Assembly (NCBI GenBank): GCA_004154925.1
Contig: QJNS01000011.1
Coordinates: 310,001 to 374,000 of the forward strand
From: Monosporascus cannonballus
Lineage: Eukaryota > Ascomycota > Sordariomycetes > Xylariales
DNA length: 64,000 nucleotides
Direction of reading: 5' to 3'
The notes below the pieces were generated by a model that saw only the letters and a program-made list of their open reading frames with translations, was not told where the DNA came from and searched no databases. Below are positions 22,529-35,561 of this stretch, piece by piece (the stretch's first letter is position 1; every line of letters begins with the position of its first letter). Position numbers and translations under genes: made by a program.

Positions 22529-23120
22529 ATGTCGGGTCGTATTGAAAAATCCAGGTTTCGTAAACGTATTAATGCTTTAGTTTTTTTAAAATGGATTAAC
22601 CCTTTTGGTTTTATTATATTTTCGAACATTTTTTATTCCCGCTGCAAATTTAAAAACAAAATTTGTAAGGCTTATCGCAATTTAAGAAAATGTGCCTTTT
22701 GCACCGTTTACGGAAATCCCTATAATTTTTTTGGGTTTTCCGAATTGAAATACCGGAAATTAGTTATTAAAGAGGACCGTTTGGAATTAAAAGAACGTAT
22801 TATCGAAAAGGAATTTTTAAAGGTTTAATAATATTTTAACGAATTATTTAATTGCTTAAATCATTTGCGAAAAAAAAAAGAATTTTTTTTCGTTAACGAG
22901 GAATTAAAATACTTCGCCGCGGTATTCAAGGTACGGAAACGATAAAAAAATTCGAACGTCTTAAAAAAGAACAAAAACAGCTAGAAGCCGCCGTTACGGC
23001 TACCTCGTTAACACAGGCCGCGGCCGATTAGCCCGATATTCCGGCTACTAACTAATTAATTATTAACTAGAACGTACCTATCGTTACTAATGAAAATTTT
23101 TTAATAAGCGTTAAGCGTTA
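22529..23120 (+). pseudogene. Accessory Cys-rich/coiled-coil protein gene of element E, antisense to pol (decayed)
   Basis: ATG 22529 (MSGRIEKSRFRKRINAL) opens a frame to 22828. It shows RCKFKNKICKAYRNLRKCAFC, so cysteines are spaced x6, x8 and x2, then a charged helical stretch (LVIKEDRLELKERIIEKEFL). Further on, broken frames give RLKKEQKQLEAAVTATSLTQ and AAAD*PDIPATN, which matches LEATVTATILAQAAADWPDI of element D. The relative conservation of this end in two elements argues for a real protein. Confidence 0.6.
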
Positions 23121-23129
23121 ATAAGGTTC

Positions 23130-26100
23130 TTAACGGGTTTTCATATATTTTCGGAATTTGGATATTTTTTCAATTTAATTAAATATTAAATAAACCCGTT
23201 TTATGTTCGTATATCAAATATTTTTTTTATTTCGTACGTTTATTTGTTTTTTATCTTTATATCGTTTTATGCCGTATGCATTTTGTTTATATCTGCCGTT
23301 AACTTAAATAAAACAACATAAAAAATTAAATAAAATTTAACTTTTGGTAAAAGTTTCAATTAATAATTATTTTCTGAGATTTTCTTAATAATTTTATATA
23401 AACGGATATATTTAAAATGGAATCCTTTACTAGGTTTTTTTGTTTAAATAATTTTGGTAACGAAAAAAACCATTTCTCCTTTTTCGAAAGTTAATCTTTT
23501 TAACCTTTTCTGGTTATAATATTTGCTTATTTAATTTCGTACAAATTTTAATTCTATCTTTATTTCTTAATGCAGTTATTATAGCTGTTTTAACGTAAAA
23601 ATTATTTTAATATTAATTGGACCGTCGTCGTATATTTTTTTTGTAAACTTTTGAAATAAAATTAAAATTTGCGTTCGCTAATATTATTTTAATATTTTGG
23701 TAATAATTAATATTATAAATTAATTATGCAATTAACAATTTCTTAACCTAATTATTTTATTCGTACTTAATATAATATCGTATGTAAGTTTTTAAGGTTT
23801 AATTTATCCATTCCGTTTATTTATTTATTTAAGGTTTAAATACGTTAAATAACTTATGGTTTAAGCCGATTTATGCCATAAAACTTTGCCAAAAATTAAA
23901 TACGAAAATGAATTCTTTATTTGATATAATTTATATTAATAATTTATATATGCTAAAAATATATTTAAAAAATATATATTAATTATTTCGCGTGGATGTT
24001 TTCGTAATATAGTAAAAAATAAAATAATTTCGTAAATCTGTCGACGATTACGAAAATGGTATCGTAATACATTTTCGTAACTGGATTTTTTAATATAAAA
24101 AGCTTAATAATAAAATTGAATATAACTAAATACTATAATCGCTTTGCGATTAATAATAGGTGTAATTTTCCGTATGGCTTATATCGTTAAGTCTTTATTT
24201 TAGCGCAAATATTATATTGCCGTATAACTTTTTGTACCGTTAATTTTATTTTAGGAAGAAAATATATACGTTAACGTCGTTCTAGAGTTTTGTAGATTCC
24301 TAGATATCCATATAACTGATATTCGTATATTTTTCTGGAACTTATATTTTGTCCGTTTTTTGGTTTTCTGGTAAATTATTATTATACTGCTGGATCTTTT
24401 AATATATATATAAAGGTATTACCCGAATTATTATAATCTGTTATAGGCGTAAAAGGTTTTTTATAGTAATATTAAAAATTATGTAACTAATTTTAACTAA
24501 TTTCTTTTCGAAATTTAATCCTTTATTTAAAATATTTGCTTTACCGTTTTTGAATTTTTTTTATAAATAATAACGAAATCGAAATTAGCCAATTCTTTTA
24601 CGTATCGAAATTATCGTCCTGTAAGTTTTCTAGTCGTAATAAATCAGGTAAAATTTTGATAATCTGTATAAACCTTAATTTAGTACAAATATCCTTTTAG
24701 GAAATACTTAAATTCTGGAAATATTATAACGAGAACCATAAATTCCTTATTTGGAAAACCGTAATTAAACTTAATTTTTTTTAATTTGTACGAAAAAAAT
24801 GCAATAAGGTGTAATTTACCTTAATTATTTCGTTATCCGATTATTACGCTTAATACGTAATCCGAAATATCGGTTTTTAATTTAACGGGGCGGTTTAAAT
24901 CGTATATAATTAATTCTGGTTTGCTAATAATCGTATCCTTAATATCCTAAAATGCTTTTTCCGTATCTGGCGTTTATTTAAATTCTTTTTTTTCTTTTTT
25001 GTAAAATTCGGTAAAAATATAGTTATCTTATTAAAATTTCGAATAAACTTTTTGTAATAATTAACGAATTTAAAAAATGCCTATACTTCCTTAATTATCG
25101 TTAACGTTTACCATTTTGTAATTGCAGCGATCTTTTTATGGTCCATTCTGATATGCTCTAAGGTAATAATATATCCCAGATATTCCATTTCTTATATATG
25201 GAACTAACTTTTTTCTACCTTAACGAATAATTTTACATCCTGTAAAACTTAAAAAATCTTATAAACGTATTTTACGTATACTTTTTCTGTTTTTAAAAAA
25301 ATAAAAATATTGTTAAAATAGCAAATAACGAAAACATCAAGGTATTTTCGTAATACGTAATTGACTATTTGTTAAAACGTTATTAATACGTTCGTAAATC
25401 TTATTAATGTACTTAAATACTTAAATAATTTATATTTTGTCCTGAAAATTATTTTCTATTCGGATCCTTTTTAATTAAAATAAGGTTATATTTATTTTTA
25501 TGATCGAATATTATAAATTATTTAATTCCATGTAATCGGTCTTTTATTTCTGTAATTAAGGGTAATAATATTTAATCTTTAATAATAATATCGTTAGGTA
25601 TCGTTAATTAATTATAAATCGTAATTTGCCGTTCTTTTTAACTATAAAAAACATAAGGTATTCCGTTAATAATTTCGAAAATTAAATCTATCTTTTCTAT
25701 AGTCGATCTTTTAGGTATTCTTTGAAAGTACGTAATTCGTTTCCGCTAAGGTTATAAATAAGGTAAAACTTCGTCAAAAATTCTTTTTTAAAAACTATTT
25801 TATTATCTTATTCGCTATATTCTGGTAAATTAGTATTAATTTTCTTTTTAAAGAACTACTTATATTTATAATATTATAATCGCATATTAGTTAAATTTTT
25901 AAATTTTTTAAATTATTATTCTTATTATTGTAAATCGTTATTCGATTACTTTAATTTTGCTTTGATAATAATAACGAAATATCGTATTTTTTAATGCTCG
26001 TTTTCTTTTTTATATCTTATTTCTTTATGTAATAAGGTTTTTGTTATATCTTTATACCTATATTCGTTATTAATGTTAATCGAATATTAAAATCTTAATT

Positions 26101-28340
26101 TTTCTTTTTTTCGTTTATTAATAAGAAATAAAATAAATTTTATCTAGTTAGTTCCGCCGTTAATCAAAATTCCGTACTGGTGTATCCATAATAATCCTAA
26201 GATTATATCGTAATACCCAAATAAAACGATATCGAAATTAACTGTTTGGTATCGTTTTTTAACAAAAATCTCGAAATAATTAATTTCGCATATAATTCTT
26301 CCGTTATCGTAAGCAAATTCCTAACTTTCGGCATTCGTCGTTATATAGAGTTCTAACTTATATCTCCATAATAATTTAAACTTATTAACCATATCTGGTA
26401 TAATGTAATTTCCGCTTAAAATTCCGCAATTTACCATTACGGTATATTAATACGTTCCGATTTATATATCCAAAGTAATAAAGTTATTAACGTTTTTTAT
26501 CGTTACGTTTAAATCCTTTTTTGGGAATTTCCTTTAATTTCTTTAAGTTTCGTTATTTTGCGGCTTTTTTATATGTAATTTCTTTTAACTTTTAATCAAA
26601 TTTATTAACCTTTATTTATGTTTTTTTATTTAGCGCATTAAGCTGCTATATCTGTTATTATTGCCGGCGTACTGTTCTTTTAAACCGTATTAATTATTCT
26701 TAATTTTACTATAATTCTTTTTTATTGAATAAATTATTTCTTTATATTAGCGATTGCATTTCATTATGCGTTATCCTAATTATTGTCCTAACGGTTTCTT
26801 ATAAATTAACGTATTTTTTCCTTAATAACCTTTTTTTTAGGGATTCGCAATAAATTCCAATTAAAAATAAAAATCTGTAATAATTTTTTGGTAGTACCTT
26901 TGTACTATGCGTCAAATTAATTCCTTCTCAGTTTAATAATTATATTATTTATAAGAATAAAAAGGGTTTTCCTATAGGTATTATTTTTTTTCGGGCTAAC
27001 TTTTTGCTTCGGCCAGGTGCTGGATATTTCTTAAAGCTATAATTCGAAATTGTCGGTACTATTATTCATTATTTTTATTATTTCCGGTACGACTTGGAAA
27101 ATCGAATCCCTTATAATATATACAGGGAATTCGTTTATAGATATATTACTTTTATTTTTCGTAATTGGGATATTTTCGTCGTCGATAGTATATAGCGTAC
27201 ATTTTGCCGTATCGATCAAGGATTTTAGAACAAACTTTTTTTGTCCAGTTTTAATATTTGCGTAATTATCCTTATAATGTTTTTTGTTATGTTCGTAATA
27301 CTTATTAAGCTAACTTTCTGGCTTTTTGCATTTTTCGTCAAATTTCTTATCGTAATAATCCTTATTAAATCTTTTGTAATAAACTTAATACATATTTGGC
27401 TTAAATTATATTAATAACTTTGCCGTTATTTCCTTAATTATTCCTAGATTATCCTTCCGGTATAAGTATCCAGTTATTTTACCGTAACTTCTTGAGTTTT
27501 CTATATTTATAAACCTTATGTCCCATTTTGTTGTAATTAAAGTATTTAATCTGGCTCCAATCTTATTTATAAGTAACGCTAAATTCCATAAATCCTGGCG
27601 CCGTTTTATAAAAAGTTAAAGGTATATTTCGTTTTTTCCTTTAATTAAACTTATTATATTTTAAACATAAGGCGTATTATCCTTTTTTTTTATTTTTCAA
27701 ACTATCGATTATCGATTTTAATTATTTTTGCAATATACTGGTCCAAAGTAATTAATCGTTTAATCCAAATAATTTTATTTTTCATATCATTCTTTAGCCC
27801 TTTATAAAATATATCAATAAGAACGTCGGCATTATTATTTCCATATTTTGCTTTAGCCGCAAAATATTTGAATATTACGGCATACTTAAATATAAATCTT
27901 TTTTATCGAAATTACAAAACTTATTAAGCCGTAAATCATTTTTTATCCGGATTGCCAAAATTATTACGCATTTTATTTTCGAAATTAATTTAAAATAAAA
28001 AAATTTTATTAATAAAATTCTCCTTATCCGATTTTTCTATTTCTAGGAAATTTCTTATAATAAGCTTAAATTAATTAACCGTATTTTCCGTTAAATATAT
28101 TTTTATTACTAAAATTATATCCGCGGGATTATTAAGCTTTAAAATATAAAAGTAAAATTGTACTTAAGTTAAAAAGGCTTGAAAGTTGTTTTTTCTATCG
28201 TAAAGTTCCGGCTTTTTGGGCTTTATACGGGCGAAAAAAATTTAGGTAAATGGCGTAACTCTAAATTATCGAATTTCTTTTTCCAGTTTCCGAATTCGAA
28301 TTTAAAATTGCTAAATAAGGGTTTTCTAAACGTTAATCGA
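23130..28340 (-). pseudogene. gag-pol of chromovirus E (broken)
   Basis: Minus strand. Reverse transcriptase at about 24950-25700 and integrase around 23500-24400. A gag-region segment at 27219-27037 (DDENIPITKNKSNISINEFP, VVPEIIKIMN) corresponds to DDENIPITKNKNNIF in C at about 3060. Gag starts near 28350. Stops throughout. Confidence 0.75.
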
Positions 28341-28403
28341 CATTTTAACAATATTAAATATTACTTAGAATTTAACGGTACTATTAAATAAAAACTTATA
28401 ACG

Positions 28404-28819
28404 TATAACGGCTAAAAGGTTTAACCAACTATTAAATCTTAGTCGTATGGGTTTATATTAATAGGAATATCGTAGGAATCTAAGTAATAAATATAGTAAT
28501 CGTATTACGTCTCGTAATTCCAAAGGTGCTTTAGGTAACGATATTATATTATAAACTAAAGTTATCTAAATTATAGAAATAATAAACGTATATATCTTTA
28601 TTCTGGCTCAAGGTGCCTACCATGGCTTAACGACACTTTTCTGGTTAAGTCCCCTTAAGCCCCTTTAAGCCCCCTTTGGTGCTTATCCGGCTTAAGCCAC
28701 TTTGACCAATCAGAGCCTTGGAGCTCTTTGAGCCAGTTACGTGACTTCTTGGCTGGGTCGGGGTCTGGCTCCTTAGGATCCCGACCGTTTTCAGAAGCCA
28801 AGACCGTTAGGTCATAATA
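28404..28819 (-). repeat. 5' LTR of chromovirus E
   Basis: 416 bp. U3 (about 28610-28819) is GC-balanced and almost unmutated, with CTTAAGCCCC-type short repeats, while the R/U5 half is heavily AT-shifted: the reverse of the partner LTR. Confidence 0.9.
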
Positions 28820-28824
28820 AAAAC

Positions 28825-29331
28825 CTTTAATAACCTGTTAAACCTATAAAACCTAATATAGCTTCCTACTTAAAAAGACGAATCCGTCATATAATACGAA
28901 TTAATAACTCAAACGGTTTCTCGTCCATATTTACATCCTTTAGAAAAACTATCGAAAAAATCAATTATACCAATTACCTAATAAATACTCTTAAGAAAAC
29001 GACCGAAAACAGATAAACCTATAATTAGGACTTTACAACGTATAATTACGAAAATCGGAAATACGATATCTTCCGTAAAAATATTAACGACTTAACGAAA
29101 TAAGTCTTAAAATCGGTATTTCTAGTAATTAAAAAACCAGCCTTTTTTCAGAAAAGAACTTACGAAAATAATATGCCAACCTAGACGAATTCGGCAAGGT
29201 ATACGATAGCAAACTCTTAATTAATACCTAACGGAAATACCGCAAAATATTAAAGCAAATTTCGATATCTGGCAAAAAATTAGATAACTAAATAGTAAAA
29301 TAACATAATATTATAGCCTTAAAATAACGAC
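28825..29331 (+). pseudogene. Middle part of copia gag (broken)
   Basis: Continues the gag interrupted at 22020; reads as scattered fragments such as FSEKNLRK*YANLDEFGKVYDSKLL with many stops. Cut again at 29332 by the small LTR element. Confidence 0.55.
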
Positions 29332-29336
29332 ATAAT

Positions 29337-29503
29337 TGTTACGGGCCAAGGGCCCTAGTGGAGGGATTAGCGTAACGCTAATCCCGTGGCTCCCGTATAT
29401 ATATAACTAGCTGCTCCTACGTATTTTCTTTGCTGTTCCCTAGATTTCTCAATAGATCTGTTATGGCCCATATCTTTAGCTATTGCGTATGCAGCCCCTT
29501 ACA
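29337..29503 (+). repeat. 5' LTR of the small LTR element
   Basis: TGTTACGGGC ... GCCCCTTACA. Includes a perfect hairpin (arms GGGATTAGCG and CGCTAATCCC around TAA, 29364-29386), a TATATATATAAC box at about 29395, and AGATTTCTCAATA (29442-29454), about 40-45 bp downstream of that box. Confidence 0.9.
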
Positions 29504-29516
29504 TATTGAGAAATCT
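29504..29516 (+). promoter_or_regulatory. Primer binding site complementary to the LTR's own RNA start (self-priming)
   Basis: TATTGAGAAATCT directly follows the 5' LTR and is the exact 13-nt complement of AGATTTCTCAATA at 29442-29454, which sits where an RNA start would be expected below the TATA box. This is the arrangement of Tf1-type self-priming LTR elements, in which the 5' end of the RNA folds back and primes reverse transcription in place of a tRNA. Confidence 0.78.
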
Positions 29517-30686
29517 CCTTTTTTGCAAACGGTCCGTTGCCGTAAGAAGTACGCCAACGTTACGTACCCGTTATTTGTACGTAATTTATTTGCTATAGAT
29601 ACCGAGGAACCGTACCGTTAGGTTTTACGAACCGTTTGCGAATTATAAGGCCGTAAAAATGATAATGCCTAGAAGTTCGAAATAAATAAGAAATTATTCG
29701 TTAATAAAAAGGCGATCGGCAAAAATCGTACGTAATTTTTTTATATTTAAGGAATTTTTAACCGTTAATTTCAATAATCGACGTTTTTACCATATATGCA
29801 AAAAGCCTTAAAAAAACCGAACCTTTAAGCCTTTTTAAATTATATCGCCGTTATTTTGGAAAAATTTAATAAGAAATAAAAAATTAATTAACGTTTAATC
29901 AAATTATATTAACGTAACGTTTAAACGGCGTCCGAATACGTTCCTATATTCGAAAATATTTTTTCCCAAATTAAAAAAAATAAATAGCCGAATAAAGTTA
30001 AAATTTTCCTATTAATTTCGGGCCTTAACGCCGAAACGAAAAAGTAATTAGATTACGAAAAATAGCCTAATATTCGGAAAAAGTTCGCGTAATTTTTTCG
30101 CCGTTCGGAAATATTGTTTTTAATGGCCCTTATTTCGGTACGTTTGTACGTAATAATATTTTAATTAAAAGGCAATATTATAAAAAAATATAAAAATCGG
30201 TACGTTAACCGTTAATTATTAACGTAAATGTCGTTGGCGAACGGAAAAACGTTATTTAGAATATAGCGAAACGGGATATTTTCGGAAGAATTATCTTAAA
30301 AGGAAGAAAGTCGCCGTCCGACATATTAGCATTAATAAGGCTCTAAAAGTTCTGTCGTTATTTAAACGACAAAAAATAACTGCGGAAACGTTTAACAAAA
30401 TTTAAAAAAACCTAAATAAGTTTAACGCTTACGAAACGTTAAAAAATTAGCAAAAAAAAAACTTTAGGGAAAATAATACGAAGATATAAAGTTAGTAACG
30501 CGCAGTACGCCAAAAACGTACGGACTTAAAGTATGTAACGTGGTTTCCCCGTAACCGTCGGAAAATTTCTTAAATTAGGATTTGCGAATATCGCCGCCTT
30601 AAAATAAAGTCCTTAAAAGGGTGCTATAAATAAACGTATGCCGCGTAACGGGAAAAAGCGAGAATTGGATTTAAAAGGGGAGGTTA

Positions 30687-30853
30687 TGTCACGGGCTAAA
30701 GGCCTTAGTGGAAGGATTAGCGTAACGCTAATCCCATGGCTCCCGTATATATATAGCTAGTTGCTCTTACGCATCTTTTTTGCTGTTCCCTAGATTTCTC
30801 AATAGACCTGTTGTGGTCTATATCCTTAGTTACTGCGTATGCAGCCCCTTATA
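30687..30853 (+). repeat. 3' LTR of the small LTR element
   Basis: 167 bp, TGTCACGGGC ... GCCCCTTATA. The hairpin and the AGATTTCTCAATA motif are conserved. Few differences to the 5' LTR, nearly all transitions. Confidence 0.9.
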
Positions 30854-30858
30854 ATAAT

Positions 30859-33228
30859 ATTCTAAAAACGAAAATAACGATTATATAAGTTAAGAATTTA
30901 TATATAGCATTAATACTTTTAATTAAAATATAAACTACCATTTTTCAAATAATAAAAAAGGCCGAAATTAATAACGGTACGATTAATTTCTAAAAAACGG
31001 CTGTTAATTTTTTTAAATTATTAGGTTATAGCTTATTCTATATTTATATTATAAAACATTAAAGCAAAGTTTTTAACGTTTTACGGAATATCTGCAAATT
31101 CCCTTAATTAGGACAATTTTAATTAAGAAAATTCTAAGAATATTAACCTTTAACCGCAAGAAAAAACCTTAAGCCGTAAACCGAAACGAAATAACCGTAA
31201 AAGTTCTTATACGGACCGAAGTAATAATAAACGAAAATATTAAAAATTAGATATATAAGATACCCGTTATAAAGCGTACTTAATTAATTATTATTATGTA
31301 TTTCTTAAGAAAACTTTAGAAAGTCTTTATTTTAACGACAAAATAGTAATATATATTCAAAAACGTATCTCCGATAATTAATTTCTAAAGGAAAAAATCG
31401 ATAGCTTGTCGAAAACTATAAAAAAACTTATTGCATAAAAAATAAATTAATTTCCAAAGGAGATACGATAAATATTGACATATTTTTAATTATTAATTAA
31501 CATAATATCATAAATACCTTATTTTACCCATTAAAGAATTTAACCATTTTCGATGTAAAGTTTACAATATATATTTTGAATTTAATTAGCAAATTTTTAA
31601 AATTTAAATTTACTATATAAAGTAATAGGATATACGCAGGTAATAATTTTATCCCGATTAAAAGGTACGAAAAAATTAATATAATTTTTCGAAACCTTAG
31701 CGGTACGAAAACGTTACGTTTATACGACGTGGCCTATTACAAAAGGTTCGTAGGCAATTTGGTATTATTCCGGCAATTCCGAAAAAAAAGATATTAGTAA
31801 AATAAGAAAAGTATTAATAATTTCATTCGAAACAAATATAATTAAAAAATTATTATATTAATAAATAAATTTAATTAATTCCTGATTAAAAATATTAACG
31901 TAATAATACTTTATAAACCTTTGGTAATTTATAAATAAAATAATAATTAAAAAATAACAAAATTATTACGGACCGTTAACGGTACTATATAACACTTAAA
32001 ATTAAGCCATTTAAGTTCCGAAATAATTATTTAATTATAATCCCATACAAAAGGAATCCAACTAAAAAATCCTATAATAATCGAATACCAAATATGTAAC
32101 AAAGCGAAAATTAAAAAATTAATACGCCGCGAACCAAAAAAGGGAATATCTCGATTAAGACAAAAAATCGCTATCGATTTTATAAGTTTTTAAAAAAAAC
32201 CCTGAAAAATATAAATGCGTTATATTTGCTACCGAAGGATGCTTAGGTTTTATTTAGGATATTTATCTGAAAAATCGAAAATGGGGTATATTAATTATAA
32301 CATTTCGCTATTTCTTAAAAATTTTAAAAAACCAAAATAAACTTTTTCTACAAACATTTAAATACGATATCGAAATTCTAAAAAATTACCAACTTGAAAA
32401 TATACTCCAATTATTTCCTTTTAATATTAAACTTAAACTCTTAATACTATATACCTAGGTTTAAAACGGAAATGCAAAATGTTTAAAAGATATAATCCAA
32501 AAAAGTAGTTACGATACGAAATAACGTTAAGTTACCTTTATTCCTATTCGTATAGATCCTTAAAACAATAATATATTTATATAACCGTACTTTTAATTAC
32601 GTATTTTTTTGATAAAACCTATACGAAATTTATTATATTTTCCTGGTATATAAAAACGGCATTATAATACTTAATTAAAATTCTTAACAAATTTACTTAC
32701 GAATATACAGCTATATGGCTTACATTATAACAATTACCGCTATAAAAAAAGTAAAGATTTTAAAAGCTAAATCTCAAAACTAAAATTAATTATTTCGTTA
32801 ATTATCAATTTACAAATATTTACGAAATCCGAAACTTATTAATTAATAAAGTTATTGTTATTCGAAATATATAATTTAAAAAAAACGAGCTTTTGTATAT
32901 TATAAAAAAGAATTACAAAAGTTATTCCGACAAATAAAAATACCTAATTAAAACGATAACTATTTAATCTATATATAAAAAGAATCCAAGTAAAATAATT
33001 TAATTCCCCGCTAAATAGAAAAAATGGCTCCAGAAAAATACTAACGTAAAATACGTACGGAATAAGGAAAAATAAACATATTTGCAAAAAATTAATTATC
33101 CCTATATAACAGTTATATTCGAACTATTTCCGTCCCCTAGACCATTACCGCCACCAGCGTTTACCTTAATAATTATTATAATCATTACGGTGTCGAAAAA
33201 AATAAAAATAGCACTAAATTCCCTGCAT
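30859..33228 (+). pseudogene. Copia gag end, protease and integrase region (broken)
   Basis: Integrase is the best preserved part: CNKAKIKKLIRREPKKGISR followed by LRQKIAIDFISF at about 32095-32190 is the His-Cys/core junction of copia integrases. Later, RAIIGYL-like sequence has decayed to NYFVNYQFTNIYEIRNLLIN (about 32800-32850), the usual copia segment before RT. Stops throughout. The solo LTR at 33234 interrupts the linker. Confidence 0.7.
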
Positions 33229-33233
33229 ACTAT

Positions 33234-33439
33234 TGTGAGAATACAGCCCCTATAAGGATAAGGCTGGTAGCCGACCAGCCACCGATCAGCCACCGACCCA
33301 CTCACTAGTATAAATCCACCATCTGGCAGCTAATGGGAAACGCCAGATGGAAGTAACCTAATACATTCACTTCTTGGAATCTGCTCTACGACTGGTCGGA
33401 GATCACCTCACCCAGCTTACAGCTGTCCATTATCTTACA
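33234..33439 (+). mobile_element. 206-bp solo LTR (copy 1)
   Basis: TGTGAGAATACAGCCCC ... TTATCTTACA with ACTAT on both sides (33229-33233, 33440-33444). GC-balanced and without RIP, unlike the copia around it. Contains inverted CCATCTGGC/GCCAGATGG around a short loop and ACTAGTATAAATCC as TATA box. Copy 2 is at 62984-63189. Presumably left by recombination between the LTRs of a full element. Confidence 0.9.
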
Positions 33440-33444
33440 ACTAT

Positions 33445-35390
33445 TTAACCCAAAATGACGGTAAAAAACGAAAATACCTCACGGGTCATAAACGTAAGCT
33501 CCTTGTATATTCCGTATTAAAAAATTATTATCCGAAACAAATATAAAATATAAAAAAGTGCATTTAATATAAAACGTTTAACCCCCTTTATAAGTACGTA
33601 CAATAACCGGCCGGTAAACTGCAAAACTTTTAAAAAATTAATTACCCGAAATACGCGCCACCTTAATCAAAAAAATAATAATACCTTAATATACAAAAAG
33701 GTATTTAAATTACAAAACCGGGTACATAAGCGTAATTTACCGTTATTACCGCAAAACTACAAAAAGCTAAAAATATACTTATTAAAATAATGTTCCATAA
33801 AACCGAAAAAGCTTTTTACAAAGCTATAAAAAAATACGATCCTGGAAAGCCGTTGATTAGTGTTTTGCTAAAAAAACGGGGTTTAGAGTGTGTATGAGTG
33901 TATATTTATAAATTCAATAACTATAATTAATTCTAAAAATACAAAACCGGTTTTATCGTACGAAACGATTAATAGCTTAAAGCCGTTTAAAATAATATAT
34001 ATGTAATTATTTTTGTTAAAAATCGTTTTAAACTTTAATTACAATTTCGATTAAATTTAACTTAAATCTTAAGTAATATAACGTTATAAACGCTTTTAAA
34101 ATATTCGTAACGTAATAGAATTTTTCTAATTAAAAAGACATTATATAAATTAAGAGAAATATCTTTATTATAATAAAAAAACTTTATTAAAACATTTAAA
34201 AAATTAGGATTTAGCCCCGTTTTTTTACGAACCTTATTATTTTATGTATTAGAAAATATTTATTTTCGTTTTTATGAACAATATTTTTATAGTATATGGC
34301 TAAAAAAAATTAAAACCTCGTCGATCAGTTAATCCAACAAATACAAAAACGGTATACCTTAATAAGGGGTAAAAACTTACAATAATTTCTCGGCATCAAA
34401 TTAATCAAAAACTAACTTAATAAAAAAAATTGAATTCTTTTAATCCGACTTTATAAATAAATTAATTAATCTAATATTCAAAAAGAATTAAATAATTTTC
34501 CAAAAACATCTATAATTAATATTAAATTATTATCAAATTTTAAAGTAGCTTATTTAAACTTTATTAACAAGTACTTAAAAAATATCGGTTTTATTTTTTT
34601 CGTAATAATTAATACGTAATCCGATATATCCTTTACGGTATTCCGATTTGCCCGATTTAACCTAAACCTGAATAACGCATATCATAAAACTACTAACCAA
34701 ATCATATTATACCTAATTAAAATCAAAACATTAACGTTATAATTTAAGGGTAAAAATTTATTAAATATTCAAAACGACGCCTTTTTCGCAAATAATACGA
34801 TCGATTGAAAAAGCTTTTAAACCTACGTTTTAAAATTATTCGGAAAAATAATAAAATAATAAGCGAATAAACAAAACATAATAACATTTTTATAACAAAA
34901 ACAAAAATATTATTCCTTACCTAAATTACAAACAAAATCTTATTTAACTTTCATTTAATTAGAATATTAAAAATTACTTTAGATATAAAATCATTAAAAA
35001 TATAGTACAATAATTAATAAATTATACAGTTTATTAACGCCGATATTCCTCTATTAATAACGATATTACGGTATATAAATATATATAACCATTAATTATA
35101 ATAAATTATAAAAAAGGACTTAATCAAAAAGGATTATATATTTACGAATAATATATTAATTAACAGTTTAACGAAAACCTTATGACGTAAACCCTTTAAG
35201 CATTTTAGAAAATAACTAAAATTAATATATATTACGGAAACTTTCAATTAACAAAAAAACGTCCTATAAAGATTTCCAAAAGAATTAACTAATTAAAAAG
35301 ATTCAATCGCTAAAGGAAAAATAAAATAAATAATTATGGGTCTAGGAATTATAACAATTAACATTGTAAATGCTTTAAGGTATTAAAGGG
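33445..35390 (+). pseudogene. Copia reverse transcriptase and RNase H (broken)
   Basis: RT relic with a FLGIKLI-like segment (about 34395-34410) that follows the catalytic core in copia RTs, then RNase H up to about 35300. Dense stops; identity rests on domain order between copia LTRs. Confidence 0.6.
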
Positions 35391-35393
35391 ATA

Positions 35394-35556
35394 TATCAGT
35401 TAGCAAAGGGTGCTCTAATACCCCATATACGGAAAATTCCCTCTGATCGAAATATATATATTCCGGGACTAGATCATCTTAAAGTCCAATGCGCATTTTA
35501 GAGCACCTTCAACTAGTCATAAATACACACACAACTAATGTCCCTTATATCTGACA
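35394..35556 (+). repeat. 3' LTR of copia element H
   Basis: 163 bp, TATCAGTTAGC ... TATCTGACA, aligned without gaps to the 5' LTR. Confidence 0.9.
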
Positions 35557-35561
35557 GGAAC

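Larger units (their letters stand above)
22021..28819 (-). mobile_element. Ty3/gypsy chromovirus E, inserted in copia gag
   Basis: 6799 bp, flanked by AAAAC (22016-22020, 28820-28824). LTRs are both 416 bp: 22021-22436 (3' LTR) and 28404-28819 (5' LTR). Gag-pol is on the minus strand and the accessory gene on the plus strand, as in D. RIP decay is heavy except in parts of the LTRs. Confidence 0.92.
29337..30853 (+). mobile_element. Small non-autonomous LTR retrotransposon (1517 bp) with self-priming signature
   Basis: Two LTRs of exactly 167 bp (29337-29503, 30687-30853) flanked by ATAAT (29332-29336, 30854-30858). The internal part is only 1183 bp. I can read no gag, RT or integrase motif in it, only decayed frames of unknown origin, so it must depend on another element. 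A purine-rich tract AAAAGGGGAGG sits just before the 3' LTR. Size is larger than classic TRIMs and smaller than LARDs. Confidence 0.88.
21620..35556 (+). mobile_element. Ty1/copia retrotransposon H, RIP-degraded, with three nested insertions
   Basis: Two 163-bp LTRs (21620-21782, 35394-35556) with the duplication GGAAC (21615-21619, 35557-35561). After removing chromovirus E, the 1517-bp small LTR element, the 206-bp solo LTR and their duplications, about 5.4 kb remain, the usual size of a copia element. Gag, integrase, RT and RNase H relics follow in copia order (integrase before RT). It inserted at the right edge of the GC-balanced island, separating 21619 from 35562. Confidence 0.9.

Noticed and set aside
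29430..29621. 63-codon frame as a possible gene
   Set aside because: Starts in the 5' LTR of the small element and crosses the primer site; an LTR/leader frame.
33102..33305. Minus-strand frame starting MSGSVADRWLVGYQ
   Set aside because: Begins inside the 206-bp solo LTR and runs into copia sequence; the same start in the other LTR copy (63055) shows it is LTR sequence.
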